Below the pieces are notes generated by a model. The model ran no database searches and was not told the origin of the DNA. It saw only the letters and a list, made by a program, of their open reading frames with translations. A stretch of 20,000 nt of DNA from an uncultured cyanobacterium (GTDB lineage Bacteria > Cyanobacteriota > Cyanobacteriia > Cyanobacteriales > Geitlerinemataceae). The stretch is from assembly GCA_937121005.1 (NCBI GenBank), contig CAKZKB010000704.1, positions 1 through 20,000 of the forward strand, in the 5' to 3' direction. Position 1 is the stretch's first letter. The number at the start of each line of letters is the position of its first letter. Shown here in pieces: positions 7,401-14,434 of the stretch. The translations under genes were made by a program, and so were the position numbers.

Positions 7401-9646
7401 TCAGTATCGCCTAACGTTGTTGTCGTATTCAAGCGACCCAGGTTGGCTTCTTGTTGCAGCGTCGCCGCGTTAGGAAACGCGATCGGATCGAGGGTTAAAT
7501 CGCCAATGCGAGTCTCTTCGCTGAAACCATCGTAGTCGCGAGAGTCGCCTTCGTTAGCTGTGATATAGTAGGTCGTCCCGTTAACTGCAAAGCTGTCGAT
7601 GCTGTCCGGTTGCAGAATCCCTAAAACGGGGTGGTTGGCGATGTTAATACCGCCGTCTTCGTTGCTCGGATCGAGACCATTTCCACCAGAAAAGTTAATC
7701 AAACCTAAAACGGTAGGAACCGGGTTTGGATTCAGGGGAACCGTACCGTCAACGGGGATTTCGTTATCTAGCAGTCCAAAGTCGTTATCGTTGAGAACCG
7801 CTAAGCGTCCGTCGGGTAACAGTGCCAAACCTTCCGGTTTGTCGCCGACTTGGTAGCCAATAGAAGGCAAGTTTGTCACCTTCGTTTTATTGACGGTTTG
7901 GATACCTAACGCCGCCAGTTGGTCGGCACTTAGCTGTTCTAAGGTCGTGCCTTCGGGTAGCGTCGGTGCGCCATATGCTAACAGGTTGGTCGCCCCGTTT
8001 AAGTCAAACTCGAAGATAAATTTCTTCGCCGAAGCATCGGTAGAGGCATCCCGTTCGATCGCGAAGAATTTATTCTGACTGGCATCGTAAACCGCATCGC
8101 CAATTTTGTCAACGCGACCGCCGGGACGCACTGCGGAATCTTCTAACAAATACAGGTATTCGGCAACAGGTTCCCCTGTGGCGGGGTTAATGCCTAAAAT
8201 GCGAATGGTGTCGGAATTGTCAGAAGCGGCGCGATTTGGGTTTGCTAAAGGGGTCTGAATGAAGGAGTAGAGAATGCCCGTACTGCTGTCGAGGGCGATC
8301 GCTTCAAAGCCGCGATTGGGGCGACGATTGCTGTACTCGGCGGGTAAGGTTTCGCTGCCAAAAGTACCCGCTTCTTGACCTGCTAAGGCTGCCGTTCCTT
8401 GCGGTACGAAACGATCGATGAGAACGCCATTGGCATCGAAGTGATAAATTGCCGGACGGTATTCGTCGGGCATCCAAAACGTGCCATCTGGTGCAATAAA
8501 AATGCCTTCTAAATCCGCACCAAATTCGTCTAAAGGCAGCAGGTTTCCGTTGAGATCGACAGGTTCTTCGTCCACTCCGGCAATGTTGGGTCGGCCGGTA
8601 ATTGGCGTAGTTCCATCTTGCCGGAACAGGGGAATTTGCTGCGTTAAGGAAACTTGTCCGGTGGATTCGTTGAGTTCAAAACGGACAATTCGGGCTTGAT
8701 AGTCGGGTAAAACAAAGGGACGTTCGTTTGCACCGTCGCCGTCTACGTCGGTGGGTTCGCCGTTGGGGCCGCGATCGGGAACGGTGACAAATTGTAAGTT
8801 ACCATTGGCAGAGTTTACCCCTTCAAACCACAACCCAGAAAGTCCGCCGAGGGCAATACTTTGACCGCCGGGTGTGGTTCCCAATTCGGGTAAGGTTGGG
8901 AAGGCAAATTGCGATAGGGTAGGCTGTCCTTTACTGTGGTCTTTATAACCCAGGGGAAGGATATCAGTAACGGTGGACGAGTTGATATCGACAACGGCAA
9001 AGGCATTGTTTTCTTGTAGGGCAACAAAGGCCGTGTTACCATCGGGGGAGACGGCAATATATTCGGGTTCTAAATCTTGAGAAACGCTGGCATTCGGCCC
9101 GAAAATTCGCACGCCCTTGGCTCGCAATTCTTCAGCGCGATCGTCGAATGCGGTAAAATCAGCAGTGGAAACGGTGGCATTTTCGACACCACCCGCCAGG
9201 TCGATAATGCTGACCGAACCTTGAGGATCGACGGTATAATCGTCGCTAGGTTCGCCTTCGTTGGCAACGAGAACTTTCGTACCGTCGGCGGTAAACGTTA
9301 CCATGTCGGGTAACGCGCCAACAGCGACACTATTGAGGAGTTGTCCGTTGCTATCGAAGAAAACAACGTTTCCGGGGGCTTGGGCATTGTTATTTTCAAC
9401 AGCGACGGCGACGATCCCATTTTTGACATCGACGCTGTTGGCACCGCCACCAAATGCAGTGGCATCGATCGCGCCAACTTGTGTCGGGGTAGCGGGATTG
9501 CTGATGTCGAGAATATCGACAGTGGTAGCGTTAGAGTTAACAACAAACAATCGCTGCGTTGTCGGATCGTAGGACACGATCTCGGCAGCACCTTCGTCAA
9601 AAACTCCGGTAGAGAACCGTCCGATGGGGTTAAGCTGGATGGTCAT
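4496..9646 (-). CDS. RTX-type choice-of-anchor I / phytase-like / 5'-nucleotidase exoprotein
   Basis: A protein of 1716 residues without a signal peptide. Residues about 1-235 and 650-905 are the two halves of a choice-of-anchor I beta-propeller-like domain. Between them (about 236-648) lies an esterase-like phytase domain (GLSGLWFEG, VPDRGPNGEPT). A 5'-nucleotidase/metallophosphatase domain starts near 919: HASDLEGG (His923, Asp926) and GNHEFD (Asn1024, His1025) are metal-binding motifs, followed by VTHLQQ and AGGSDT, then the C-terminal nucleotidase domain (KNGGGIRASI). Asp/Gly-rich RTX nonapeptide-like repeats occur at about 1635-1685 (DNDLIIGGGRQDVLSGGGGADVF). This arrangement fits a calcium-binding exoprotein released by type I secretion that cleaves phosphate esters, as in atypical cyanobacterial alkaline phosphatases. 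Substrate is inferred; no secretion gene is in the window, and I saw no convincing Pho box or Shine-Dalgarno upstream. Confidence 0.88.
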   Translation of the reverse strand: MTIQLNPIGRFSTGVFDEGAAEIVSYDPTTQRLFVVNSNATTVDILDISNPATPTQVGAIDATAFGGGANSVDVKNGIVAVAVENNNAQAPGNVVFFDSNGQLLNSVAVGALPDMVTFTADGTKVLVANEGEPSDDYTVDPQGSVSIIDLAGGVENATVSTADFTAFDDRAEELRAKGVRIFGPNASVSQDLEPEYIAVSPDGNTAFVALQENNAFAVVDINSSTVTDILPLGYKDHSKGQPTLSQFAFPTLPELGTTPGGQSIALGGLSGLWFEGVNSANGNLQFVTVPDRGPNGEPTDVDGDGANERPFVLPDYQARIVRFELNESTGQVSLTQQIPLFRQDGTTPITGRPNIAGVDEEPVDLNGNLLPLDEFGADLEGIFIAPDGTFWMPDEYRPAIYHFDANGVLIDRFVPQGTAALAGQEAGTFGSETLPAEYSNRRPNRGFEAIALDSSTGILYSFIQTPLANPNRAASDNSDTIRILGINPATGEPVAEYLYLLEDSAVRPGGRVDKIGDAVYDASQNKFFAIERDASTDASAKKFIFEFDLNGATNLLAYGAPTLPEGTTLEQLSADQLAALGIQTVNKTKVTNLPSIGYQVGDKPEGLALLPDGRLAVLNDNDFGLLDNEIPVDGTVPLNPNPVPTVLGLINFSGGNGLDPSNEDGGINIANHPVLGILQPDSIDSFAVNGTTYYITANEGDSRDYDGFSEETRIGDLTLDPIAFPNAATLQQEANLGRLNTTTTLGDTDGDGDVDRLYSYGGRSFSIFDSFGNLVFDSGDSLEQITAQLLPENFNSTNDENGSFDDRSDDKGPEPEGVEVGIVNGVPYGFIGLERIGGIAVYNLSNPTNPELLQYINTRDFSGVAEEGTAGDLAPEGLKFIPANESPNGTPLLAVGYEVSGSTGIFEVNPLSAGGNTRLQILHASDLEGGVNAIGDAPNFAAVVQGLETDAANQNIPSILLSAGDNYLPGPFFAAAGDSSIRDDLQAVYSDFFGVPLTNLREGNGRIDISIANVIGFDASAIGNHEFDAGPATAADIILPDIRGGTLDDVRWLGAQFPYLSANLDFGDTDLGDLATNEILPNTAFQSLPTDLAAAASAPKTAPATTIALENGEIVGVVGATTPILESITSTGDVTVLNPGAGTNDMAALAAVIQPTIDQLLAQGVNKIVTVTHLQQFQLEQQLVPLLRGVDVAIAGGSDTIVADSSDRLRPGDTAGVSPYPFLTTNADGDPAAIVSTDGEYSYVGRLVAEFDPNGVLIPGSIDPNVSGSYATDIEGVNAVWNAVAPGQDPFAAGTKANLVQRLTQPVEAVVTATDSQVFGATNVFIEGRREEVRTEETTLGNLTADANLFVARQVDPTVQVSIKNGGGIRASIGDVVGDTGELVPPQANPVSGKATGQISQLDLENSLRFNNDLTVLTVTAEQLRQLLEHGVAATAPGQTPGRFPQVGGLAFSFDPSGEAIAFADGTVTTPGSRVRSLAILNEDGSVAETVVENGQVVGDRNRPIRVVTLGFLADGGDGYPFDAFLAANPTFGNRVDLAEAITTPGQATAADPGTEQDALAEFLLANNTLSDPFSQPEVPPTQDGRIQNLSLRADTVLEGVVTTDILTGIDETLEGDDGKNAIIGDDDNDLIIGGGRQDVLSGGGGADVFLYRSPLDGEDLIFGFEGRDRIAIDRLGFGGAAIEQFSISGNVLRFGDIELATFIGGTPGLGQVAIV

Positions 9647-9713
9647 AAAAAGTTTCGATCGCTCTCGAACGTAACGCGCTTTTTAGTAGATGGCACGGTG
9701 AACTAAATTTTAA

Positions 9714-9737
9714 GGGCGAACGCCGTTCGCCCCTACA
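9714..9737. repeat. Short palindromic repeat (GGGCGAA-TTCGCCCCTACA family)
   Basis: GGGCGAACG and CGTTCGCCC form a perfect 9-bp stem around one base, followed by CCTACA. It lies 68 bp upstream of the minus-strand RTX gene, inside its probable leader or promoter region. Confidence 0.75.
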
Positions 9738-9830
9738 GCAAAATCTCTCACGAAAGGTTCCATAGAATGTTATCTTTAGATTAAGAAGTGGATAATTTTA
9801 GTATAAAATTGTTGGTTCTTAGCTACAATT

Positions 9831-9849
9831 TGGGAGCAAGATGCTCCCA
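9831..9849. terminator. Hairpin after the small membrane-protein gene
   Basis: TGGGAGCA (9831-9838) and TGCTCCCA (9842-9849) form a perfect 8-bp stem with a three-base loop, 12 bp beyond the stop of the minus-strand gene at 9862. On the minus strand it is followed by AAATTGT rather than a strong U tract, so it may be a weak terminator or one of the common cyanobacterial GGGAGCA repeats. Confidence 0.5.
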
Positions 9850-9861
9850 TTACCAAACCCA

Positions 9862-10107
9862 TTACGAGAGATCGATGGTGCTAGAAATTCGAGGGCAAAT
9901 AATGTCCTGTTCGTCCTCTGTCTCTTCGCACGACTCGATCGCGCGAGTGGGTTCTTGGGGCGGCGGGGCGCTACGAGCATCGAAGCGAACGTGCAAGAAC
10001 ACGAACCCGAAGGTTATAATAATTCCGGCTCCCGTATGGACGATACCGATGATGCTGGCGATCGCGGCTTCGAGGAAAGCGATTTGGTGTTGTTTGGAGA
10101 GTTTCAT
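9862..10107 (-). CDS. Small hypothetical membrane protein
   Basis: An 81-residue protein not assigned to a named family. The start ATG at 10107 is preceded on the minus strand by GAGGTG at a suitable distance, and codon choice resembles the neighbouring genes. Residues about 8-41 (IAFLEAAIASIIGIVHTGAG followed by IIITFGFVFLHV) are hydrophobic and form one or two membrane segments. The remainder is a charged, Pro- and Glu-rich tail with two Cys residues (SCEETEDEQDIICP). There is no signal-peptide cleavage site. A hairpin follows the stop codon. It is transcribed away from the STAND gene, and the shared upstream region holds TTTCGGG repeats. Overlapping open frames on the plus strand have no ribosome-binding site and no recognisable protein, so I favour this one. 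Confidence 0.55.
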   Translation of the reverse strand: MKLSKQHQIAFLEAAIASIIGIVHTGAGIIITFGFVFLHVRFDARSAPPPQEPTRAIESCEETEDEQDIICPRISSTIDLS

Positions 10108-10168
10108 TCCGTCACCTCAACTCGTGATAGTGACGTTGTAAAATTGCGGCGATCGCCCCTTGCAAGTA

Positions 10169-10257
10169 AGTTTCGGGATGCAGTTGCAGTGCAGTTTCGG
10201 GGATTTCGGGATGGGGTTTCGGTATCGGGAAAGTTTCGGGAAAAGTTTCGGGATTTC
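10169..10257. repeat. Interspersed TTTCGGG repeats
   Basis: TTTCGGG occurs exactly at 10171, 10195, 10204, 10234 and 10246, with a variant TTTCGGT at 10217, mostly followed by GA. Spacing is irregular, between 9 and 30 bases. The run lies just upstream of the small minus-strand membrane-protein gene. Confidence 0.7.
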
Positions 10258-10346
10258 AGTTTTCCCCGTAGGGGCGTTTGGCGTAGCCTGCGCGTAGCGC
10301 TTACGGCGTTCGCCCTCATCAGCGTTCGCCCTCTTCGCATCGATCG

Positions 10347-10361
10347 AGAAACCCGGTTTCT
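10347..10361. repeat. AGAAACCCGGTTTCT near-perfect palindrome
   Basis: This 15-bp unit is identical to the left arm of the 66-bp cores of the two MITEs at 18347 and 18809. Here it stands alone, without the paired reverse copy. Confidence 0.7.
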
Positions 10362-10376
10362 GCCTCCGTTTTTCTC

Positions 10377-10404
10377 GTAGGGGCGATTCGCGAATCGCCC
10401 CTAC
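10377..10404. repeat. 28-bp perfect palindrome (TAGGGGCGATTCG arms)
   Basis: GTAGGGGCGATTCG is followed directly by its reverse complement CGAATCGCCCCTAC, so the whole 28 bp is a perfect palindrome without a loop. It belongs to the GGGCGA/TCGCCCCTAC repeat family of this window and is only two bases from the next member. Confidence 0.8.
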
Positions 10405-10406
10405 TG

Positions 10407-10436
10407 CGGATTGGGCGAATGCCATTCGCCCCTACA
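10407..10436. repeat. Short palindromic repeat, 30 bp identical to 19947-19976
   Basis: The unit starts with CGGATTGGGCGAATG and ends with CATTCGCCCCTACA. All 30 bases recur in reverse orientation at 19947-19976, after the pentapeptide-repeat gene. A TTG at 10411 inside this repeat could be mistaken for a start codon of the STAND gene. Confidence 0.85.
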
Positions 10437-10503
10437 AATTGCGGAACACCAAGGGGACGGGGAAGCGCTACAATGGTCGCAATGTCGAGAGTCGATCGCG
10501 CTG

Positions 10504-12027
10504 ATGGGAAAAAGTTACGGGGATGCACCGAAATACCGAGTCTGGCAACTCATCGAAGCGTTGCTGGACTATATCGACAACGAGATAGACGACGATCGCT
10601 GTCCCCGATGCTTGAAAGTGGACTGGAAAAGTGATGACAGTTGCGACATCAGTATCGAAACCACCCTTAATGACTTGGCAGTGTTGCTGTACGGTCAGAC
10701 AGCATGGGAAAATACGAGGAAAAAGGACAAAAATAATGCCACCAAAGAAATTAGCGAACGTCTGCGAGATTATTTAGACAAGTTTCTCGGCATTTTCGAG
10801 CGTCACGGGGGCGGGCGCGGCGTTAGCAAATGGAATGCGACACTGAAGCTGTGGAGTCGAGATAAAGAAGAAAACGCCAGGAAATTTGAGGAAGTTTGGG
10901 AGACAACACCGCCGCCCAATTCTGACGGAAAGCAACGCGCCGCCCAACGACAAGACAACGATACTCATGTGTCGATCGCGGGCAATTTAGACTTTTCCGT
11001 GCGTCGTTCCCCTGCTTCTCCCCGTGAGGCGGGCAATTTCAAACTTGTTGTCGGGGCGATTCAGTTGCAAACTGTCCCGGTTTGGGAAGGGCGAGATAAG
11101 GTACTGGAGAGAGTGCGATCGCGCCTGTCTGGAGGAGTTAAGGTGGCGGTGATTGTCGGGCAAGGGGGCATCGGCAAAACCAGTCTGGCGGTGAAACTCC
11201 TAGAGGCGATCGGCGTGGATCTCGCCGCCGCAACCCTGTCGCCAGAATGCCCGTACCAGCAAGTCATCTGTACCAAAATCGACCTCGGAACCAGTTTCGA
11301 CGAAGTGGCGCAGGTTGTCGCCGGGGCGCTGCAACTGCAACTCGCCGACATTCCCGACGCGGAGGGCAAAATTCGGGCGCTGTTGGGGGCGCTGTCGCAA
11401 CGGCGCTGCTTGCTGGTGTTCGACAACCTCGAAGACGTACTGCACCCGCCGAACCACGATCGCGCCGGGTTCGCCCAGAGTGCCGACTGGGGCACTTTCC
11501 TCGACGCGCTGGCGTACCGTCCACACTCGTCGCAAGTCGTCATTACCAGCCGGGAACTGCCTAAAGATCTGGCAGACTCGCGCTGCGACGACACGGAACC
11601 GGATCCGGAATTGGTGCATTTGGAGGTGTTGTCGGGGGTGTCTACCGACGACGGGGCCAAGATTTTGCAGCGCCGCCGCGTCTCCGACAGCCCGGAGGAT
11701 CGGCGCTGGGTGGCGCAACGGGTGGGGGGACATACGTTTTTGCTGACCCAGTTGGCAGCAGTGGCGCGGGGCAAACCGGGCTTTTTACGGGCGCACCCGG
11801 AGTTGGTGACGCGCAAAGCCGAACCCATTTTACAGCAGCAGTGGAGGCGACAAAGCGAGGCGGCACGGGATCTGTTGCGGCGAATGTGCGTGTTGCGGGT
11901 GGCGGTAGACGGGCGCGGGTTGACGTTTTTGCGGTTGTATTCGGAGGAGGATTTTCGGTTTGAAACGGCGGCACTTTTAGAGGAACCTGCCGAGTTGACG
12001 GAAGCGGAAATTGCCGAAACCGCTTAG
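10504..12027 (+). CDS. NB-ARC-type STAND ATPase, 3'-truncated by an insertion sequence
   Basis: A protein of 507 residues from the ATG at 10504 (MGKSYGDAPKYRVWQ). The frame is open back to a TTG at 10411, but that codon lies in a palindromic repeat. The N-terminal 130 residues (RVWQLIEALLDY, FLGIFERHGGG, TLKLWSRDKEEN) resemble the domain preceding the ATPase in other cyanobacterial NACHT/AAA proteins. An NB-ARC-like ATPase follows: Walker A GQGGIGKT (219-226, Lys225), Walker B LLVFDNLED (Asp307), a sensor-like VVITSRE near 350, and VGGHTFLL near 410. STAND ATPases switch by nucleotide-driven oligomerisation, typically with a C-terminal TPR or WD sensor. That region is absent: the frame stops at a TAG inside the inverted repeat of the IS, after EIAETA, and no continuation follows the IS. 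The product has probably lost its sensor and may be inactive. Confidence 0.8.
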   Translation: MGKSYGDAPKYRVWQLIEALLDYIDNEIDDDRCPRCLKVDWKSDDSCDISIETTLNDLAVLLYGQTAWENTRKKDKNNATKEISERLRDYLDKFLGIFERHGGGRGVSKWNATLKLWSRDKEENARKFEEVWETTPPPNSDGKQRAAQRQDNDTHVSIAGNLDFSVRRSPASPREAGNFKLVVGAIQLQTVPVWEGRDKVLERVRSRLSGGVKVAVIVGQGGIGKTSLAVKLLEAIGVDLAAATLSPECPYQQVICTKIDLGTSFDEVAQVVAGALQLQLADIPDAEGKIRALLGALSQRRCLLVFDNLEDVLHPPNHDRAGFAQSADWGTFLDALAYRPHSSQVVITSRELPKDLADSRCDDTEPDPELVHLEVLSGVSTDDGAKILQRRRVSDSPEDRRWVAQRVGGHTFLLTQLAAVARGKPGFLRAHPELVTRKAEPILQQQWRRQSEAARDLLRRMCVLRVAVDGRGLTFLRLYSEEDFRFETAALLEEPAELTEAEIAETA

Positions 12028-13322
12028 TGGTGCAGAAAAGTCCTGAAATATAGGGAGGAAGGGAGTTTGAGAGAAGAGGGGGTAGACAAAAGGGGGAGTC
12101 CGATGGGATGTTAGAGTTCTCCAAACGTCCAACAGCAACATCATGACTCCCCGACTCTATCATCAACTCGAAAGCCAGTTAAGTCAATGGATGAAACCTA
12201 AAGACCAACGACATCTGCGCGGGGTGGCTGAAATTGTGGCCGCCATGTTGCAATCGGGAAGCGGATGCGTGAGTCACTGGCTGCCTTATCTGGCTCACCG
12301 AGATTGCCAAGCTCGCAGTCACATGGCTCGCTTGAGCTATCTACTGCACAACCCGCAAATGACCCCAGAGCGCTACTATCAACCTCTGATGCGAGCCTTA
12401 CTGGCCGATTGCCAGGGGACGGAAATGAGTCTGAGCTTAGATACCAGTATGTTGTGGAATCAATACTGCTTGATTGAGGTCTGCTGGGTGTGGGGCGGAC
12501 GATCGATTCCTCTGGCTCAGGATGTTATCGAACACAGCAGTGCCAGCGTCTCCTTCGAGCAATACCGTCCGGTACTGGAGTCGGCCCGTGCCGTTCTCCC
12601 CGATAACTGTACGGTAACGTTGCTCGCCGATCGAGGATTCGAGCATGGAGCCTTGATGCGCTGGTTGGCACAAAACCAATGGCATTGGTGCATTCGAGCT
12701 AAATCTGACCTGTTAGTAGCTCTGGCTGGTGGTGGCAACTACAAGGTGTCCCAACTCCTGCCCCCAGAGGAAGAAGCTCGCTTTTATCCGAATGTCAACA
12801 TTCTTAACGATGTTTCGTGTCATCTGGCTACAGCGAACTTGACTGAGGCGGGTGAACCTTGGGCCGTTCTCACGGATAAATCCCTTTCGCTGCAAGTGTT
12901 TGCCAATTACGGACAACGCTTTGGCAGTGTTGAACCTCTGTTCAAAGATTACAAGTCGGCGGCTTTCAATCTGTTGCGCTCTGGTGTGCGTGATGCGGAT
13001 GCTCTCCGTTGCTTGCTGATGTTACTGGCCATCGCCAGTATATTGGCTGTTCATCTGGCGGTGATGCTCGTGCAGTATGGGCAACGCCAGCGTCTTGATT
13101 GGCACTCCCAACGGGGCTTAAGCTTTCTCCAACTGGGTTTACGCGAGGTGCAGCGACGGTTGTATCTGGGCTGGGTTTATCCTCCATTGACACCACTCCC
13201 TCCTATTAGTCCACCCACTGCCTGTGCTTCTGTGACTAAACGCCATATTCTCGATTGCCAGATTGAATTTTCTCGCGTCTCTACCGCTTGACTTCCACCT
13301 TCGAGTTTTCTGCACCACTAAG
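12023..13322. mobile_element. IS4-like insertion sequence, about 1.3 kb
   Basis: Perfect 17-bp terminal inverted repeats CTTAGTGGTGCAGAAAA (12023-12039) and TTTTCTGCACCACTAAG (13306-13322) bracket one transposase gene. The exact ends are uncertain because flanking TTA/TAA bases may belong to the target; no direct repeat longer than TA is visible. The left end lies in the STAND gene and the right end 28 bp beyond the obgE stop. Confidence 0.85.
12143..13291 (+). CDS. IS4-like DDE transposase
   Basis: A full-length transposase of 382 residues that catalyses movement of the surrounding IS. The RNase H-like catalytic residues are recognisable: Asp100 in LSLDTSML, Asp163 in LLADRGFEHG and Glu264 in RFGSVEPLFKDYK. 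The last motif reads Y-x2-R-x4-E-x6-K, close to the IS4 signature Y-(2)-R-(3)-E-(6)-K with one extra residue. The reading frame has no frameshift or stop, and both inverted repeats are intact, so the element may still be mobile. The start ATG has no obvious Shine-Dalgarno sequence, as in many transposase genes. The leader 12040-12142 is purine-rich and noncoding. I cannot name the exact IS subgroup. Confidence 0.85.
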   Translation: MTPRLYHQLESQLSQWMKPKDQRHLRGVAEIVAAMLQSGSGCVSHWLPYLAHRDCQARSHMARLSYLLHNPQMTPERYYQPLMRALLADCQGTEMSLSLDTSMLWNQYCLIEVCWVWGGRSIPLAQDVIEHSSASVSFEQYRPVLESARAVLPDNCTVTLLADRGFEHGALMRWLAQNQWHWCIRAKSDLLVALAGGGNYKVSQLLPPEEEARFYPNVNILNDVSCHLATANLTEAGEPWAVLTDKSLSLQVFANYGQRFGSVEPLFKDYKSAAFNLLRSGVRDADALRCLLMLLAIASILAVHLAVMLVQYGQRQRLDWHSQRGLSFLQLGLREVQRRLYLGWVYPPLTPLPPISPPTACASVTKRHILDCQIEFSRVSTA

Positions 13323-13349
13323 ACCACAACCGTCTGTGTTTATCCTAAT

Positions 13350-14369
13350 TCACCCGCGATCGCATTCTTTAGTAGTTGCCTCGAGACGCTGCCAAATTTC
13401 TACCATCAACTCGTCTAACCCCATGCGGGCCACAGCAGAAATCCTAAATACCCGAACCGAGGATAGTTGTTCGAGTTGAGACGCGATCGCCTCAATTTCG
13501 GCACTGTCTTCTCCGAACGCATCGATTTTATTGAGGGCGAGAATTTGCGGACGATCGCTTAAATTGGGTTCGTAGGCGGCTAACTCCGCTTGGATGGTTT
13601 GGTAGTCGGCGATCGGATCGGCTGAGGTGACATCCACCAAGTGCAATAATAAGCGAGTCCGCTCGATATGGCGTAAAAATTCGTGTCCCAAACCTGCCCC
13701 GGTATGGGCTCCAGAAATTAAACCTGGAATGTCGGCAAAAACCGTGCCGTCGCCAGTGGGTTTGCGGACTACACCCAAGTTGGGAACCAGAGTTGTAAAC
13801 GGATAGTCGGCAATTTTAGGTTGCGCCGAAGAGAGTACCGAAATCAGCGTTGATTTCCCGGCGTTGGGTAAGCCAATAATTCCGACTTCGGCCAGCAGTT
13901 TTAACTCCAAACGCAACTGGCGAATTTGACCGGGAAGCCCCCGCAACGCGCGATCGGGGGCGCGATTGGTGTTACTTAAAAAGTGCTTGTTTCCTAAACC
14001 GCCTTTACCGCCAATTGCCACGCACAACTGCTGTTTTTCTGCGACTAAATCTCCCAATTGTTCCCCGGTATCGAGGTCGAATACCATCGTCCCACACGGC
14101 ACTTCTAAAACGCGATCGTCTCCATCGGCCCCGGTGCGATTTTTCGGGCCGCCACGCTTGCCATCTTCAGCTTTGAAACGGCGAGAATACTTAAAATCGA
14201 GCAACGTTTGCAATCGTTCGGTGGCTTCTAAAATTACCGATCCGCCCCGGCCGCCATTGCCCCCGGCCGGCCCCCCGGCGGGCACGTATTTTTCTCGGCG
14301 AAAGGCAACCATGCCATCGCCACCTTGTCCGCCTTCAACTTCTATTTCAACGCGATCGATAAATTGCAT
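13350..14369 (-). CDS. obgE: Obg family GTPase (ObgE/CgtA)
   Basis: A complete 339-residue Obg GTPase, which binds the large ribosomal subunit and links its maturation to GTP/ppGpp levels in the cytoplasm. Residues 1-158 are the glycine-rich Obg fold (VEGGQGGDGMVAFRREKYVP, GGNGGRGG, IGGKGGLGNKHF). The G domain has G1 GLPNAGKS (166-173), G2 in ADYPFTTLVPNLG, G3 DIPG (213-216), G4 NKID (280-283) and G5 ISA (310-312). The protein lacks the long C-terminal extension of some other bacteria, which I believe is usual for cyanobacteria. It lies 65 bp downstream of the HEAT/NACHT gene on the same strand, and its 3' end is only 28 bp from the IS, which has not damaged it. Confidence 0.97.
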   Translation of the reverse strand: MQFIDRVEIEVEGGQGGDGMVAFRREKYVPAGGPAGGNGGRGGSVILEATERLQTLLDFKYSRRFKAEDGKRGGPKNRTGADGDDRVLEVPCGTMVFDLDTGEQLGDLVAEKQQLCVAIGGKGGLGNKHFLSNTNRAPDRALRGLPGQIRQLRLELKLLAEVGIIGLPNAGKSTLISVLSSAQPKIADYPFTTLVPNLGVVRKPTGDGTVFADIPGLISGAHTGAGLGHEFLRHIERTRLLLHLVDVTSADPIADYQTIQAELAAYEPNLSDRPQILALNKIDAFGEDSAEIEAIASQLEQLSSVRVFRISAVARMGLDELMVEIWQRLEATTKECDRG

Positions 14370-14434
14370 AGACTTCAGTTAGTCGATCCTCGCAAGCGCT
14401 CTATCTCTAAGATACAATAACATTGATTCTTCTA

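Larger units (their letters stand above)
10108..10503. other. Repeat-rich intergenic region between divergent genes
   Basis: I see no convincing gene in this stretch of about 400 bp. In order it holds a cluster of TTTCGGG repeats (10169-10257), a GCGTAGCC-TGCGCGTAGCGC element common in cyanobacteria with degenerate GGGGCG...TTCGCCC arms (10272-10335), one AGAAACCCGGTTTCT palindrome (10347-10361), and two GGGCGA-type palindromes (10377-10404 and 10407-10436). TACAAT at 10469-10474 could be a -10 box for the STAND gene, but no -35 box stands at the right distance. Confidence 0.6.

Noticed and set aside
9647..9787. Pho box upstream of the predicted phosphatase gene
   Set aside because: I looked for tandem CTTAACCT-like octamers on both strands and found no convincing pair.
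9788..10380. Two overlapping plus-strand frames across the small membrane-protein gene
   Set aside because: They have no ribosome-binding site and run into noncoding repeats; the minus-strand frame has a good Shine-Dalgarno and hydrophobic segments.
10411..10503. Extended TTG start for the STAND gene
   Set aside because: The TTG is within a palindromic repeat that also occurs outside genes, and the added 31 residues show no family resemblance; the ATG at 10504 begins where homology-like sequence starts.
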